64,000 bases of DNA, from positions 118,650 to 182,649 of the forward strand of contig SCFE01000063.1 in NCBI GenBank assembly GCA_004352715.1. The letters are read 5' to 3'. Shown piece by piece: positions 46,301-59,145 of this stretch. Made by a program: the position numbers and the translations under genes. The notes below the pieces were generated by a model, which was not told the origin of the DNA, ran no database searches, and saw only the letters and a list, made by a program, of their open reading frames with translations. This DNA is from Hofstenia miamia. Lineage: Eukaryota > Xenacoelomorpha > Acoela. The stretch's first letter is position 1; every line of letters begins with the position of its first letter.

Positions 46301-48463
46301 CAATGTTTGTAAAATGGAATTGTATTTGACTATAGCTGAAATAATATCAGCTTCAAATAAACTAAACGATGAAACAGTATTAATTTGTGCAAATACTAAA
46401 ACAACTAGTAATTTGCATTCCAGAATTTGCTAATTGCTCTACAATTGATATGTGTTTATAAGTGCATGACGAAGCATGTTTGCTGTTTGAAATTTATATG
46501 TCAAATTTTTAAACTTATTTTTCATAAATTACAGAAAAGTGTAATTTGGCCAATTGAAAATGGTTAAATATTTAAAATGTTACTAACAACATACACCACA
46601 ATTGATATCAAATCCAACACCACCAGGAGACACAATTGCAGTTGGATCATTCATGTCAAAAGCTGCCATATTTCCAATTGCAAACCAATAGATCGATGAA
46701 CAATTCCTGGTAAGGCTGCCACATTAGCAATTTGTTTAACACCAGGTTGAAAACCACCAGTTCCCTAATAGATATTGTATGTAATAAGATATCACTAAAA
46801 TAAAGAATATTTGAATCTCAAAATAAACCGGAGGCCAATATTTTGTATTGCTAAACCCCACTCATATCAAATAAACGTGTTAGACCGTTAACATTTCATT
46901 TTTCATACGAACCAAGCAAATTCAATAAAAGTAATGCAAACATTAAAATATTAAAGTTTACTATTCAATTTTAATAAATACTAAACTAATTACATCTGCA
47001 CACATTTATATTAGCATTATAAAAATTACTAAAACTAAATAAATAAGTAATTTTTTATAAAAATTTCAATAAATAGCTTGTACAATATCAGATTTTCGTA
47101 GAATAAAATAGTTGTTTTTTGTAAAATATGTCTCCATTTCTGACACAAACTAAACAATAATTTATTAGAAATATATACACTAAACTGCCGATATTTTATA
47201 ATGTCGTAGTTTTAATGAATAAAAAGTATTAAACTCGAACGTAGAAAACTTGGAAACGCAGTGTTTTAATATCACTGTTCGCCAATTAGTGGTAAGACAC
47301 AGGAGCAAACTGCTGTTAGAAATGTTCCCACCTGCCATTTTACTTATCAGTTGCTTCGATGCGCAACGATAGTCTGTTACATTGATTAATAGTCGCAAAA
47401 TGCGGACAACCGAGAAGAGAGATTACTGTTGTTCTGGTCAAAACTGCAAAACCGCGTATTTACAAATCCAAAGCAGGTCCTATCAACATAGTGTTCCGTT
47501 TTATTCAACAAAATCGTCTGATTATCTGTTTTTATTAAAAGAACATTTATTTTGCTTTGTGTTCACATTATACTTAATTCAGTGTATTAATAGTTGATTT
47601 TAAACTGAGGATATAGGCTTTCGAAAGATATTTAGCTCTTTGTTATGAGGAGCACTGGAAATGTTAGAAAAACAAGAAACACTGTTTTTTTGTCAGCCAA
47701 TACACGTTTATATTTATCTTAAATTAATTCAAAATTAGACATAGATACATTCTGTTGCACATACTATTAATTAAATCACAAACATTTAATTACAATGAAC
47801 TTTATCCATATAAGTGTAAGTCTGACGAATATATCTCCCTAAATCAAATGCATGTACATGTAACAAAAACTGGAGGGTATAAGACAAAAACGGTTGAACG
47901 AGTGCTATGGCATTCAATGTATATTTATTATTGTTGGACAGTATAATAGAGTTTCGAGAACTGAAATTAGCAAAGATGAGTGAAACTGAAATTTTCATTT
48001 TTTGACTGAACAAAATAATAAACTGAAAATCACCGAAACACATTGATAGATTGTTGTAATATGTATTCAAATGCCTTTTATTTCTAAGGTTGTACTGATT
48101 TGTCAACTGCGGCTGGATTTCATTAATTCCCCAAAAAAGTATTCCTTTTAAATTGCTGAAGCAACTATTAATATATATTACTAGAACAAGTTAATGCGAA
48201 TTAATGTGAAGATTAACTGAAAAATTAAATTATGCATAGATATTAATGGCGCAATGAATAAAAATAGAAGATAAATTACAAAAACATACTTCAAATCGAC
48301 AATGCGTACGTAATTCTTGCAACATTAATTTTTCTAAGGCATTATTAACATAAAAAACGCCTTCAACTTTCATGTTGGAAACAAAACCTTTTTTAATTCT
48401 CCAAGTATGATTATCAAGCTTTTCTAAAAATTTGAGCTCTTCATCGTATGTTCTTGGTGCCAT
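43389..48463 (-). CDS. RTCB: RNA-splicing ligase RtcB homologue (HSPC117), exon 2 defective
   Basis: Joins tRNA exon halves, and XBP1 mRNA in animals, via 3'-P/5'-OH ligation with GTP and Mn2+. Coding exons: 48463-48290, 46764-46595, 45000-44674, 44635-44408, 44076-43761 and 43666-43389. Active-site regions present are GFDINCGV (Asp and Cys metal ligands), [29 protein letters not shown] and the guanylylated-His segment [19 protein letters not shown]. With exon 2 repaired the length would be 506 residues, against 505 in human. Exon 2 is 28 nt short between HRSIG and AIGN near 46681. The highly conserved PDVHSGYG motif is lost and the frame breaks. All other exons are intact, which suggests an assembly or sequencing deletion, but a real null allele is possible. 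Intron 3 is only 38 nt. An acceptor lies 7 nt before the ATG. Confidence 0.95.
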
Positions 48464-48470
48464 TGCTGAA

Positions 48471-48472
48471 CT
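48471..48472 (-). other. Splice acceptor 7 nt upstream of RTCB ATG
   Basis: The minus strand reads TTAGTTTTAG, TTCAGCA, ATG. The leader is almost the same as at RNPS1 (TTCTGCA). It is a 5' UTR intron acceptor or a trans-splice site. An alternative AG lies 3 nt nearer the ATG. Confidence 0.5.
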
Positions 48473-48479
48473 AAAACTA

Positions 48480-50734
48480 ATGAAATAAGTTAAAATATAG
48501 CATAACTGAATATATTAAATGGACATCTAAAAACCATATATTAATTTTTTACGAATGTTCTAACGTTGCATTTATAAACATCCCACAAATGTTTCACTAA
48601 CTGGATCATTTAGCATTAAATGAAATTGATACAAAACCTATGTGCAAAGTAGCCAATGAATTGCTAATCGTTATCCGATGCAAAATAATAAAATTATATT
48701 AATGTACATACACATGCAAGAAGTTAATCGACTATAAATTACGCTGATAATGGCAAAGTGTTTTTTCAAGATCCTGATGTTTTGAATATGAATATTGCTA
48801 AGTCAAAATGTAATGATAATCAATTATCACAAATCCCAATTTTTGATTTTTCGGACGAAACAAGTTAAAATTTTTTTGAAAATAAAGAGCTAACTTTAAG
48901 TGATTTTGCTAAATACTTGGTTTAATGTAGATTCTTCTTTAAATTGGCCTCATCATGGACCTTCCAAGTTTAAAAAGTCAGAAAATCATTCATTCTTTAT
49001 GTTAAAACACAATGTTGCTTTTTAAACGAATATCTCAGTTAAAGTTAACCAGATTCGTGAATTTGTCAGCATTATTACATATGATAGCCTACACGGTGGC
49101 AAAATTCTATCCTGTTAAAAATGAACAGGTTTTATAGTCGTTGCCTTCACTGGGTCTTTGAAAGTAAGAATTTTAACCTGTCTTGCAACAAATGTTTCCC
49201 ATTATTGACAATTGGCAAATGAATATTTTCGTAATGCAAAACATTTCAGATGGCAATGGTGGTATTGAAAGTACTAAATTCATTATTAAACATAGCTTGG
49301 AAAAGCTAAATACGTTGTTTATGAACTTCGTAAACTTCAGCTACTATAATCAATCGAAAATAAATATCTTCTAGCTGCACAAATTTGTTGAATTTGGACT
49401 GGGAACTTGAACAAATGCTAAAAATTTATATATTTATATATTAGATGAAAGAATTTTTCATCAAATACTAGTGTAAATGGTCATTTATATCTGTTTAGTA
49501 ATCCTTATATCAAATGCTCACATAGAACGCTATCATAAAAATAACATTATAAACTTTGAGTACATTGCCTTAAAAATGTAACAGATTTATATTGCACGTT
49601 ACCTTACTTTTCATTCTTATTTATAAACCGCTTTTCAAAAATTTTTTCTTGTGTAATTACTCCAGGAGCGTTTACACAAACCTAAGCCCCTATTCCACTC
49701 AATTTCAAGCATACATACCAGTAAAATGTATCTTAACTGATTAATGTTTGACATGCACAGCTTTTTATATATATATTTAAATAAATTTTACATATAAGAA
49801 ATTCGCAAATAATATACTTGGTCTAAATTTGTAATTATCAATAATTTTGACGAAGTTTACTGCTTCTTTATTTAAATGCTACGCTAATTCATGTAAAACT
49901 TAATCATGTAGGACTTAAGTGTGTATGACCTAGTCAGGAAGGACTTATGCTATGTTGTCATAGGCAGTGGAGGATTTAGGGATGGGGGATCCCGGGATGG
50001 ATCCCCACCAAGATTTTTTGGCAAAGACCAATCCGAGCTAATCGCAGAAAGCCTAGGTCCTATACTAACTTTCACGAAAAATGGCTTATTTTCCTGAAAA
50101 AATATGGTTGGATTCCGCTTTTCTTCCATATGTGTATAGTTTTCAGTAAATATGTAAGAACCAATTAATTCGCTTGTTTCATTTACAACTAAGCCATCAT
50201 ATGGCTGCATAATACCACAAATTGATTTTTTTTAACAGTAAGCATCAAAAAACACAATGTAGAGATTCGAAATGCTATAATGAAATATTCCTAGAGCACA
50301 AACAAAAAATCATTTCAAATTTGAAAATAGACTACCCCGTTTAATGAAGTTAGTAGGATCACCGTAATCATAATTGCTAAAAAATTCATATTTATTCTTC
50401 AAAAGGAATTAATTCATGAATACATACAAAGTTGATCTAATGTGTGCTGCAACTCATTACACCTACATATGAAAGTGATGCTGTAAAATTCTTTATTGTA
50501 TTTTTATAGCTTCAATTTGCAACAGAATGTTTATCAATTTTAGTAGATGAATTGAAATGAAGTTTTGATATTTTCAGAAATAAGGTTTGTAAGTATTTTG
50601 TCATCATTATATTGCTAACTGCAAAGGAATATTCTAAATTTATTAGCGCTTGAAGATTTCCCATAGGCTCATATCTGTAAATAGATGTCCATCACTATGA
50701 CATACCCCGATATTTAATGTTAAGACATAGGCTG

Positions 50735-50739
<5 letters not shown>
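48480..50739. other. Intergenic upstream of RTCB, one repeat tip
   Basis: AT-rich without a supported gene. At 49964-50015 CAGTGGAGGATTTAGGGATG starts a G-rich stretch that resembles the ends of hAT-type or similar non-autonomous elements. Its partner end was not found. Confidence 0.4.
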
Positions 50740-50766
<27 letters not shown>

Positions 50767-51006
50767 NNNNNNNNNNNNNNNNNNNNNNNNNNNNNNNNNN
50801 NNNNNNNNNNNNNNNNNNNNNNNNNNNNNNNNNNNNNNNNNNNNNNNNNNNNNNNNNNNNNNNNNNNNNNNNNNNNNNNNNNNNNNNNNNNNNNNNNNNN
50901 NNNNNNNNNNNNNNNNNNNNNNNNNNNNNNNNNNNNNNNNNNNNNNNNNNNNNNNNNNNNNNNNNNNNNNNNNNNNNNNNNNNNNNNNNNNNNNNNNNNN
51001 NNNNNN

Positions 51007-51044
<38 letters not shown>
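50740..51044. repeat. TA microsatellite with 240-N gap
   Basis: TA runs at 50740-50766 and 51007-51044 flank N at 50767-51006. The gap is probably unresolved microsatellite. Confidence 0.9.
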
Positions 51045-51046
<2 letters not shown>

Positions 51047-52614
51047 GGGTTTGCAATTCAATCTTGGCAAAGGTCTAATAACTTTTGCTTTTGTCTAAGA
51101 CTTCTGCTACAAATCACTACTGGGCCTTATCACTGTTATTGAATATACTATTACTATAACATTAAAAAAAAGATTGACTTCTATGCATAGTAGTAGCAGT
51201 AGTAAAAGACTTAAACTCGCAATGAATTAAAGGTTATAATGTACGAAATAAACGGCTTAACACCTACAAGACGGGCAACGGCCATTTAAAAAAACAGTAC
51301 AAGTTGTCGAATTATATGTTTAAATTAGAGATGAAATGCATCCATTCCTGTTTTTACTAGGCTTGACACGTTTTGATTGCATTGGACTGAGTTGGATCAA
51401 CAATGTAGCGTGGGTACTGAAAAAACGTACTATAAAGATACAGTCATCCAAATTTCCTAGAGCCGCCACTAGTCGGATGTTATACATTTAAAAAACACAA
51501 ATTCATTCAATTTAAAAATCGCTTATTACAGATAAAACGGCAAATAACGTAGTTTTTTACATCGGAAACATCTGGTTTGTGAAGCTTGTTGAAACATGCA
51601 ATTAGTAAAATATCTATATATCAACCTCATATTAAAGATTCATATCAAAGTGATCAAAACACAAAAACTTATAATTTTTCATATGCTATCATTGACATAC
51701 AACGTGTCATATACATGTTTTCCTCATTACAAAAACTAGACGTGCTATTTATAGCGTTTTACAGTGCCGGTTCATCATTCCGATTAGGAATTTAAAAAAT
51801 TTATTCATATAATATTAGCTATTTGTTTCAAAATAGGGTATTCATTATTGTTTATGATCGCTACATCGATTAACATTTCCAATTCCAACACTCATTAACC
51901 GGTCAAACTTTGTCCCTATATTTAAAGGTTACAAAACTGAAATGTCCTTTTAATGTTATATGCACTATAATAAAATTGTCCAATGAAAGAAAATATTATT
52001 TGTTAATTTTCATGAAAAGAGAAACAAATTTGCGAAAAATGAAGAAGTAATGAAACCCTTGAAAGCACGAGCTCTGATGCAAAGCTTCATAGATTAAGTA
52101 ATACCCTATTTACAAAAAGCAATGGAAAAAGCAAATTTAAAATTCTAGCATTGCTTAAGTATAAATTAAATCTTAACTAACTTCAATTTAATATCTTATT
52201 TCATTTTTGAGAATAACTAATTCAGTAGGACATAATACACTATTAAATTAATTTTCACGTAAGTGGCAATTATATTGTAGTTTAAATTTCTGCTAATTGG
52301 TAAAATGGTAAAATTTGAGCAAAAGACCAAATTTATACCAGTCAGCAAATTTGTTCTTATTTTTCATTGGTTTTGTTTATGAATACCAGTTTATTTTTGA
52401 ATATATATGAGTGATTTGTTCATTTATATTTTTCTTCAATTTAGTCTCAGTAAATTTGTTTTACTCTTTATCTTTGACTTACTATTTTATTAAATTATGT
52501 GTTTATAAATTTCAAATGCATAGTTAAAGGGCATACAGATGTGGCACAACTTGGGTTGTTCGTTTTTTTTAAGTTATGTTAGGTGTACAGTTAGGGCTGT
52601 TGTACAGCTTTTCA
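51045..52614. other. AT-rich intergenic, no gene seen
   Basis: No supported exon or RNA gene. Base composition is uniformly AT-rich. Confidence 0.45.
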
Positions 52615-53945
52615 TTCATAATGAAAATTGTTATTATAGTTTTCACCTAAATTACACAAGATGAGAAACACACTGAATTTAGGTTTTTTAACTAAGCACT
52701 AAGGTTCACTACTTGCTTACAAGAGTTAGGGCTTCTTTATTCTTTATCTTAATTAGGGCTCTAGTCTTACATGACTCTTCTTAGAGGTTATCTGTATGAG
52801 GTCAGCCAAGTTTGGCCACTCTTCCTTAACATGATCACCTGTTTACTTTTAACTTTTATTAAAATAAGGTATAATAGCAGGAGGAGTTAATTATTTTGTA
52901 GTATCAGTAAATCCATGCATTGACTGAAAACACTCAATAAGCTAGGATTGTAGAATAGTTAGCTGATTTCAAACTAATGCTACAATAAGTGGTCATTCAA
53001 TTGTTTTAGCATTCTCAATCAATTTTATGAACCAAGGAAGTATTCAAATTTAAATACATCTACTGCTTGAAATTGCAAACATGCAATGAATTATTTACAT
53101 ACTCAATTCAAAGATGGAATATAAAAAAAATGTTTTTTGAAATTTTTAATATTTTTATTACATGGTTAATATACCTCCTTATTATTCATAGAAATATCAT
53201 AATGTGGCATAATTACTTTGAAATTATCATTACAGACTTAGTAATTTACAATTTTTAGTTTCTTAAATTTGACTTATTTAATTTTGCATAAACTGTGCAA
53301 TTTTTGTTGAAAAATGTATGCCATAATTATGCAGTAATTTATGTCATTGCAGTGTAAAAAGTTACCATGCAGACTCTGTTTTTATTTAATAAAATTAGCA
53401 ACAATATGTTATTGTTTATTTTTCTACAAGCTTTTGTTCTTATAGATATGAGTATTTATATTCATTATGTTGTTGAAAGTAAAGTTTGCTTGCATTATAT
53501 CTTTGACTTTACTTTATTTAAATTGATGTTTTTCTAAGCTGTTTAGTATATCCTTTAACACTTAGAGCTATGTGGGCAAATAGGGTTCTGCTGTTATGTA
53601 ATTCATTAATTGATGAAAATTGTAATTATTGCTAGCACCAAGCTTAGGTCTTACTTTGCACTTAGGTTTTACACACTGCACCCACGAACAATTAGGGTTT
53701 CTCATTCTCCTTCTTATAATTAGGGATCCATTCTTATATGAATCTTTCTTTATGTTTCAGGTCAGCCAATTGTGGCCAACCTCCTCCTGTTTACTCTTTA
53801 CTTTTACTAGGAATAGGTACTACAATAGAAGGAGTTAATTATTAACAACTTTAGTTTCAGCAAATCCATGCTCAACTAAAATCCCTCATTAAATAAGGAA
53901 TTAGGCCTACTCTGATTTTCAAGCTGATGCCACAATAAATATCAT
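52615..53945. repeat. Diverged direct repeats about 960 bp apart
   Basis: About 52615-52990 and 53605-53945 align along most of their length with many substitutions. Both have GGTCAGCCAA..GTGGCCA, then GGAGTTAATTATT, AAATCCATGC and GCTGAT...GC.ACAATAA, in the same order and spacing. Both ends are related, so they could be LTRs of an old element or a decayed tandem duplication. Confidence 0.6.
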
Positions 53946-54938
53946 AAATACAATTGGCATTTCTTGTGTTATATGATAGAAACAGAGATTATTTGAAAAT
54001 TTGCATTCATTGTAATTTCATTTTATTAGATATTTTTAAATAATTTGCTATGTAATCTTTTCAGAACTACTTTAAATGTATACAGAAATATAGATGGAAC
54101 ACTCTTTGTAGCTCAATTACAGCAGTATTAAGATCTTTTGGTATCATATTCTTAATATACTATGCACTACTTCAACTGTATATTTTACAATTTTTTTAAT
54201 GTAGAAAACAATTCTTGGATAGACACACACCTGGTAACCCCATCTGGCAATGCCTCTGAGAGCACAGGATACTATAAAGTTAGATGAAGTAGGTTGCTGA
54301 ATTTTTCCTATTACTAGGTTTTATCACTGATTCTATTCATTTTTATATGTTTAGCTGTTATTTTGATTTTCTGTTATGTTTCATAAATATTTTATACATT
54401 TTTTTATTCACTTTTAATTTACTGTATAGTAGTTGTTTCTAATAGTTTCACAGTAAATTTCTTTTTTTATCCCTCATAAAAACAATATTATCATCACATA
54501 TGCATCTAATGTCAATCCTATCTAAAGATTTAATAAGAAAAATACTCAAAGCTGTTAACAGCAGATGATAACAGCTAATATATCAAAATGGGGTGTCCTG
54601 CAGATAATGACAAGTTCTCTGTTACAGTTGAAATAGAAAAACTGGAATGGAAATATTGTAATTCCATTAGTGGTTTTTGAATGGCAATATAAAAATATAA
54701 TATAAATTTTTTAGTGGAAGTCTTTTATGATTTTCTACAAGTTCTACAAAAACCTATTATGTTTTACAAATTTGTATTGGTATTGTATTAAAACATATCC
54801 ACAACAATACATTGCTAATGCTATTTCTAGCAACAGCAATTACTTCCATAGGTTATTGAATTGCTGATTAATACAAAAGTGATTCTAGTGCTGTTGAAAA
54901 CTTTTAAAAAAAAGAAAGAATAATTTTTATTATTGTAG
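53946..54938. other. AT-rich intergenic, possible exon at 54205-54280
   Basis: At 54205 an acceptor-like TTTTTTTAATGTAG precedes about 75 bp of higher complexity (GACACACACCTGGTAACCCC). Two frames look plausible and neither can be confirmed. Otherwise nothing seen. Confidence 0.3.
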
Positions 54939-55058
54939 AATTGTGGGATGCATCTAGCAGCTCAAGTGGTACAAGGTTGCAAAGAATTACCATTGCTGAG
55001 AGCAGCCTGTACTCTAACAAAACAAATGAAGATTGGTAGTTCACCAATTTCACTGTAG
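54939..55058 (+). CDS. Candidate terminal exon of an unknown gene
   Basis: After a TTTTTATTATTGTAG acceptor, 39 codons read in one frame with protein-like composition, including NCGMHLAAQVVQGCKELPLL, and stop at TAG 55056-55058. I do not recognise it. No upstream exon can be linked with confidence. It may be chance or part of a repeat. Confidence 0.3.
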   Translation, partial: NCGMHLAAQVVQGCKELPLLRAACTLTKQMKIGSSPISL

Positions 55059-55826
55059 AAAAAAGAACTGATACCATTTCCAAGAAGGAATTTCAGCTAG
55101 TGACCAATTTACATGGCATCTCACTTAACCCAAATCATCAGAATCCATCCTCACCATCCAAGGTGCTAATTGTGTGTCTCAAGTTTAATTTCTAGCTCAA
55201 TAAAACAAATTTAGCTCAATGTTTGTTATCTCAGCTCATGTAATAAAGATATTAATAATGTGTAATTGCCACAAATTCACGTATGCCAACAACATAATAT
55301 ATTTGCATAGTGTGATGTTATGTGCATGTACAATCAATAGAATTAGTAGTTCTTTTATTCCCTATGCCTATATGTAGCCACAATATGGGCTCACATCTGT
55401 CAAGGAGCAAGTTATTGCCCCAGGCACAGTGGAGTTTCTCCCACATTATCTCCGGATCTTACAAGTTTATTATCATATTATCAATACCAGATCTAAAAAG
55501 GTTAGCAGTACAATAAGAAATAATAAAGCAAACATTATCCAGCAAGAATGAGATTCATTTGATGATTGATTACAATAAGTTCCCTATTTTATACAGAATA
55601 AAGGTAAATATCTACCATTTTACAAAATTCAATTCTGTCCCTCACAAATTAAACAAGCAATTACACATACTCTTTCATCAAGGGGACAATTACAACAAAT
55701 TTGAAACACTAAGTTCAAAATAATGAAAATTAATAAAAATCAGTAAATAGATGATAGTAATAGCACCAAATTAATTGAGGAGAGTGCCAATAAATAAAAA
55801 TATAAGACAAAGGGCCCTGAGTGACT
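55059..55826. other. Spacer, possible retroelement 3' end
   Basis: 55370-55480 is less AT-rich, like the retrotransposon to its right. If the element has LTRs, its 3' LTR should be around here, but I cannot define it without the 5' copy, which would lie beyond the window end. Confidence 0.35.
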
Positions 55827-58110
55827 CTACATGCCCCCCATTGCATGGTTAAGGTTTAGGTAACAGTTGGACAGTAGGACCACACAAAAGCTTTTGGGCT
55901 TCTTCAACCATTTCCTTGGCCAGCACATCATCTCAAGAGGAAGCCTCTGCATACTGTGGTGCCAAGTGACTTGCATAAGTGCCTCCTGTTGAGTGATGGT
56001 TTCACTGAGTAGCCTAAAATACTTGAGCTCCAGTAGCCTAGAACTAATGGGACAGTTGCATTGTAATACTTTCAACCTCTGGGTGAAGGTATCATAGAAA
56101 TTTTCATACAGATGGAGACACTTGAGGGCAATAAGAAGCATCATGAGGTCATCAGTGTCAGAGGTGTGTGCGTCCTCAGCATTGATCCTAGTATTGGGGT
56201 AGAAATAGAGAAAAACTTCTCAGAGGGATCCAATACATGTGGCATGATCAACAAAGAGTGAACAGTACTTGTTCACCTGCTGTAGTGTCATCCCCTTTAG
56301 GATCTGTGATGCTGGTGCATAACATAGTAATTATCTTGATGCACTTAGTAACATCATAGTACCAGCTGATCATCTCAGCTTTATTTGTGCCACATAAGAT
56401 CACCTCCAGCTTGAAACACAATTATGACATGAGGATTGAGAGAGTTTATGGTCCTTTGGATCTTTTTTAGCTGGGTAGAGATGGGCTGCCCTTTCTGAAA
56501 TATATCTTTTATTGTTAACTTTCATCAATATATGTATACGCACTCAGGATTTACGCCTTCCAACAGTGCATCATGGGTTACTTTATACTCCTTTGTTTGC
56601 ATTGCCTTATTAACTTTAGCAGCAGTTGAGATGTAATTGATATGATCAGTGAGATGGGCAGAAACCTTCTTCTTTCCACAGCAGACTCTCCATGACAGCA
56701 GGATCAACAGTGTGATCAGGCAAGGCAGGGGGATACAGAGGAGATTGTTTTTCTCAATGTTGTCTTCCAACTGGGCAAAACTTGACTTTCTCTGGAGGGA
56801 GGCTGTTCTGATAGTGACAGGATAATTAATCTTGGCTTCTTGAATGGGTTCCCAAAAAGCACTGCAGAGTCCATGGCTCTGTAAGTTTTCAATCTGAGAG
56901 GTAGTTAGGCATAGGCAGGCTGTGGTGCACTCTGCATCCTGGGCAAGCATCTCAGTAAGACACCATTTCATAAGACTTAGTATGTCATTGTTGCTATTGG
57001 GCTCAACAACTCTATCAATGATTGCCAGTCTCTCAGAAAATTTGTTGGGGCAGTGCTTGATAGTTAGAAAGCTTTTATTATTGGTGATGGACCAAGCTGG
57101 CGTGAGCTTTGGAGAGACTGTGACTTCAGAAAATTTCTCTAGGTTGACAGCTTTGATCAGGGCTTTAGTCCCTGGTGATACTTCTATAGCTGATGAGGAT
57201 AAGAGCTCTTCCTCATGGTAGAATTGCTCTGGTGTCTTCATTGTCTGTCCTAATACAGTAATAGGGATGATCTTGCAATCCTTGGTGGCTTGTCACTGTG
57301 TTTTCATGAGGTGGCTGTATCCGCACTTTGGGTAGTTAAGGTGTTCCAGGTTAAACAAAATCTCTGTGTGTGACTGGATGTCATAATGGGCAACAAGCTT
57401 GAGGAATTGCTTCATAGAGCCATACTTGTGGCGCATAAGTCAGCTGGTGCACAGTGGCTCATATTCTGAGTTGAGAGAATGAAATTTAGTCTCAGCAATG
57501 ACTCCCCACATAATTTCTTGAGTGTGTCCAAAAAGATGTTTAAGTCAGAGAAGGTGACTCCTAAATGGTTTATGGTCATTTGTGGCAGCAGATGACCAAG
57601 GGGTCTGCTGGATCCAATGAGGCAAGCATAAAACTTCTCAAAATGTTCCATTGCTTTTTTAGACTTTCCTGGAGAGGTGGGCAATGAACAGGGATGGAGC
57701 AGCTAATTTTTCACTTTCCAGGCAGCAGGACTAATGGGAAGTTCATGAGGACACTGCTTTGTGAGTTTCTCTTGAGTTGACTTATCCAGAGGCAGCTGAA
57801 TTTGAGGATTCACACTAAGAAAGGCGACTAGAACCCACATAGGTCCATGCAATTGGATTGCTGGTGCAAATTTCTCAGAGAACAACTTTTCCAAAAAGTT
57901 TTGGCAGTCTTGTGTATTGTGAAATAGACGTAACTTGGCTAAAGTTCTTTCAATGGATCAATGGTAATGTGAAGTCAGGCTGTGAATGTAAATTTTAGGC
58001 CACTCTGTTTCTAGACTGTGATCTGCTTTTAAGTTTGTCCATACTTCATTGATTTCTTGCAGCATGGCTGCACTTTGTGAGAAGGCAAAGCTAACATGGA
58101 GATCTGATAA
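55827..58110 (-). pseudogene. Decayed region in env position of the Ty3/gypsy element
   Basis: The minus strand is coding-like across this span, with stops and frame changes. Open pieces include 57894-57703, 57684-57412, 57241-56525 and 56144-55827. The 57241-56525 piece (238 codons) has several Cys residues and a hydrophobic helix LCIPLPCLITLLILLSWRV (about residues 168-186) followed by Cys-Cys-Gly-Lys-Lys-Lys and a cytoplasmic-like tail. Position after pol and one membrane anchor near the end resemble a retroviral-type envelope gene. I see no sequence motif that proves it. It is less AT-rich than the flanks, matching the gag-pol part. Confidence 0.45.
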
Positions 58111-58477
58111 CTGAATGATAGCGACAGAACTGGACCAACCAATCAGATTTAAGCAAATTGTTGCTCGGATATAATTCCTATTACTAGTTATATTAGGACA
58201 CTTTTTATACAGATTAAGTAAGGGAATGAAGGATAGTTATTCATTTATTATTTCAAACACCACCCTTCACTAATTATGTGAAATTTTATGCAATTCTATG
58301 TTTCTAAAATTTGAAATTTTATATAAGCATACTGAATAACAATGCACATTATTAAATAATTAGAATAAAGTGGCGTGGAGTAATGTAATAGTTTTTGTTT
58401 CACTATTCAAGCAGAATCTTGATTTTTTTTAAAATAGTGTTGTCAAAAAATTTAGTAGAGTCAATTTTTTATCGCAG

Positions 58478-58587
58478 TCTTCATCATCAGATCATTGAGA
58501 AGCCTCTGTGTTTGAAGAATATTCCAAGAAATAGATATGCTCGTAATGTCAAGTTCCTTCAAGATGAGCTCCTTTGTAGTTGGTGGT
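58478..58587 (+). CDS. Candidate internal exon of an unknown gene
   Basis: Bounded by acceptor TTTTTTATCGCAG and a perfect GTAAGT donor at 58588. The open frame has good composition, with HHQIIEKPLCLKNIPRNRYA and then NVKFLQDELLCSWW. Family not recognised. It lies on the opposite strand between the env-position and pol parts of the retroelement, so it would belong to a host gene or another insertion. Confidence 0.35.
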
Positions 58588-59145
58588 GTAAGTGGTCACT
58601 TATTTGTTTTGCCCAATATATTTTATATATTCCTAGTGTGTATCTTTGCAAAACCCTATGCGATTTTTCATTGATTCATACTTGGCCTAATATGTATTTC
58701 AACATTAAAGGTAAGGATTACGTTCAATAACTTATGATATTAAATATACAGGTATAAAAATAATGTAAAAATTCAAGCTAAACATATTTTTTCTTCACTT
58801 TGTGATGAATAATGACTCGGATCTGTCGAAATCCCATGTAGTGTATCAGAATATTTAATAGATTATGCAAATTAAAAATCTATGAAATGAACAAGTCGAA
58901 AATTGTAAATATAGTGCAATATAACTTATTGCTACATTGATTCGGTGAGATTTTAACTCACATCTACTGTACACATGTACAGCTGTGTTCATCTTACACC
59001 ACGAATCAGAATGTAAATATCATTAAGGCAAGGTTATATAAAAAATGTGAGTTTTCAGAAATACACATTTATCTTTTAATAGAGATTAAGTAGAATACAA
59101 AGTGCAAAATAAACTGTATTAATAACTAAAAAAGTACGAAATTTA
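58588..59145. other. AT-rich spacer before gap, nothing seen
   Basis: Clearly more AT-rich than the retroelement sequence on either side, so the element may be interrupted here or consist of two insertions. Confidence 0.45.

Noticed and set aside
43389-48463. RTCB and RNPS1 as one operon, since both are on the minus strand and the organism may trans-splice
   Set aside because: About 1.9 kb with a SINE and tandem repeats separates them. SL operons in tunicates have very short gaps.
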